Shown in pieces: positions 6,070 to 7,071 of a DNA stretch of 7,071 nt. Both the position numbers and the translations under genes were made by a program. The notes beneath the pieces were generated by a model. That model was given only the letters and a program-made list of their open reading frames with translations. It ran no database searches and was not told the DNA's origin. Origin of the DNA: Lachnoclostridium phytofermentans (GTDB taxonomy: Bacteria > Bacillota > Clostridia > Lachnospirales > Lachnospiraceae); the NCBI GenBank assembly GCA_003526525.1, contig DPVV01000137.1, positions 1 through 7,071 of the forward strand, read 5' to 3'. How positions within the stretch are numbered: the stretch's first letter is position 1; each line of letters opens with the position of its first letter.

Positions 6070-7071
6070 ATGAGTAAAAATACAATTATCAAAGGTACCC
6101 TGATTCTCACGTTTGCAGGGTTGCTTACCAGGCTGATTGGTTTTTTTTATAGAATCTTTCTGTCTAAGGCTTTGGGTGCAGAGACCCTTGGTCTATATCA
6201 GCTCATTTTTCCTGTCTATGGTATCTGCTTTACTATTTATGCCTCCGGAATTCAAACAGCTATCTCAAAGCTTGTTGCTGAAGAAGCCGCGAAAGGCAGT
6301 ACCAAAAGCGCAAAACGAGTTTTAAAAACAGGGGTTTTACTATCCGTAACGATTGCTTCCATTCTCTCAATCATCATTTATAACTCGAGTGATCTAATAG
6401 CAACTAAACTTTTGCTTCATCCTGAGAGTGCATCTTCTCTTCGCATACTTGCTTATGTTTTTCCATTTTGCGGTATCACCGCATGTATTAATGGATATTA
6501 CTATGGATTAAAAAAAGCTGGTGTCCCTGCACTAACTCAACTGGTTGAACAAATTATCCGAGTTGGATTCGTTTATTTTGCGGCACTTTATTTTGGCGGA
6601 GGAAAAATAAAAGCTACTTGTGAACTTGCTGTTGTTGGTATAGTGTTCGGTGAAATTGCATCGAATATTTATAATCTAATCTCACTAATTACACAAAAAA
6701 AAGAACACTATTCTTCTGCCGGGGTAGAGGACCAATACCAAAGCCGTTTTCTTCGCGCACTTTTTAAAATGAGCATTCCCCTAACTGCAAACCGACTCTT
6801 TATCAGTGTCTTACATAGTTTTGAAGCAATTCTAATTCCTGCTATGCTTCAAAAATCAGGGTTAACCGCTTCTGAGGCATTAAGCTTATTTGGTATCCTA
6901 AATGGTATGGCAATTCCCTTCTTGCTATTCCCATCGACGATAACCAATTCCCTCTCTGTTTTACTACTTCCAGCAATCTCGGAAGCTTCTGCAAAACAGA
7001 ATACGAAACTCATTGCACATACCGTCTCAGTTTCACTCAAATACAGCCTAATCCTAGGCATCTTTAGCACA
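6070..7071 (+). CDS. spoVB: SpoVB-like lipid/polysaccharide flippase (MOP superfamily), 3' end beyond the window
   Basis: An uninterrupted frame of 334 codons begins at the ATG and runs off the right edge without a stop. Full-length family members are about 500-550 residues, so about two thirds is seen. The N terminus, MSKNTIIKGTLILTFAGLLT followed by RLIGFFYR, GLYQLIFPVY and AISKLVAEEAAKG, closely follows the Bacillus SpoVB pattern. At least eight hydrophobic segments are visible (roughly 8-30, 40-63, 86-107, 124-146, 163-176, 184-206, 232-258, 270-300), with a further one starting near 315. Between them lie basic loops and QIIRVGF (161-167). The family belongs to the MurJ/polysaccharide-exporter group and moves lipid-linked sugars across the cytoplasmic membrane. 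SpoVB acts in spore cortex formation, but vegetative paralogues exist, so the exact role is inferred. It is divergent from iscS and shows no functional link to it. Confidence 0.88.
   Translation, partial: MSKNTIIKGTLILTFAGLLTRLIGFFYRIFLSKALGAETLGLYQLIFPVYGICFTIYASGIQTAISKLVAEEAAKGSTKSAKRVLKTGVLLSVTIASILSIIIYNSSDLIATKLLLHPESASSLRILAYVFPFCGITACINGYYYGLKKAGVPALTQLVEQIIRVGFVYFAALYFGGGKIKATCELAVVGIVFGEIASNIYNLISLITQKKEHYSSAGVEDQYQSRFLRALFKMSIPLTANRLFISVLHSFEAILIPAMLQKSGLTASEALSLFGILNGMAIPFLLFPSTITNSLSVLLLPAISEASAKQNTKLIAHTVSVSLKYSLILGIFST

Noticed and set aside
6137..6325. 62-codon plus-strand frame inside spoVB
   Set aside because: It is an out-of-frame overlap of the continuous spoVB frame, which carries all the family motifs.
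6849..7070. 73-codon minus-strand frame near the right edge
   Set aside because: It is antisense to membrane segments of spoVB and has no independent support.

Overview
The window looks like chromosomal DNA from a low-GC, spore-forming anaerobic Firmicute, most like the Clostridia and perhaps Lachnospiraceae. Three things suggest this: AT-rich codon use, a NifU/IscU scaffold paired with an IscS/NifS desulfurase next to mnmA, and a SpoVB-type flippase. No mobile element, CRISPR array, tRNA or rRNA was found. All five main protein families are familiar, so any novelty lies in leaders, small ORFs and hairpins rather than in an obvious new system.

Layout: (1) 1-1353 (+) is the 3' three-quarters of an rqcH/NFACT gene (ribosome quality control), entering from the left edge. 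(2) 1514-2338 (+) is a PHP-domain phosphoesterase of the HisJ/HisK histidinol-phosphatase family. It is preceded by a 9-bp inverted repeat that overlaps a possible promoter. (3) A two-way terminator at about 2364-2418 separates it from convergent mnmA. (4) On the minus strand, read right to left, are iscS (5542-4346), nifU (4297-3857), a strong intrinsic terminator (3777-3725), a hairpin-rich 356-bp gap, and mnmA (3500-2427). (5) A 527-bp divergent region (5543-6069) holds a near-consensus minus-strand sigma-A promoter and a 72-codon small ORF between that promoter and iscS. (6) 6070-7071 (+) is the first 334 codons of a SpoVB/MurJ-superfamily lipid flippase that runs off the right edge.

How the genes work together: IscS takes sulfur from cysteine as a persulfide. 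It can pass it to NifU for Fe-S cluster assembly or to MnmA for the 2-thio group on wobble U34 of tRNAs. The three genes are neighbours and co-oriented, but a terminator after nifU suggests that mnmA is at least partly uncoupled, with its own leader carrying a long imperfect palindrome. The Rrf2-type regulator IscR, often found just upstream of iscS, is absent here. Its usual place is taken by the unrecognised small ORF or a long untranslated leader. RqcH, the PHP phosphatase and SpoVB have no evident functional link to the sulfur genes.
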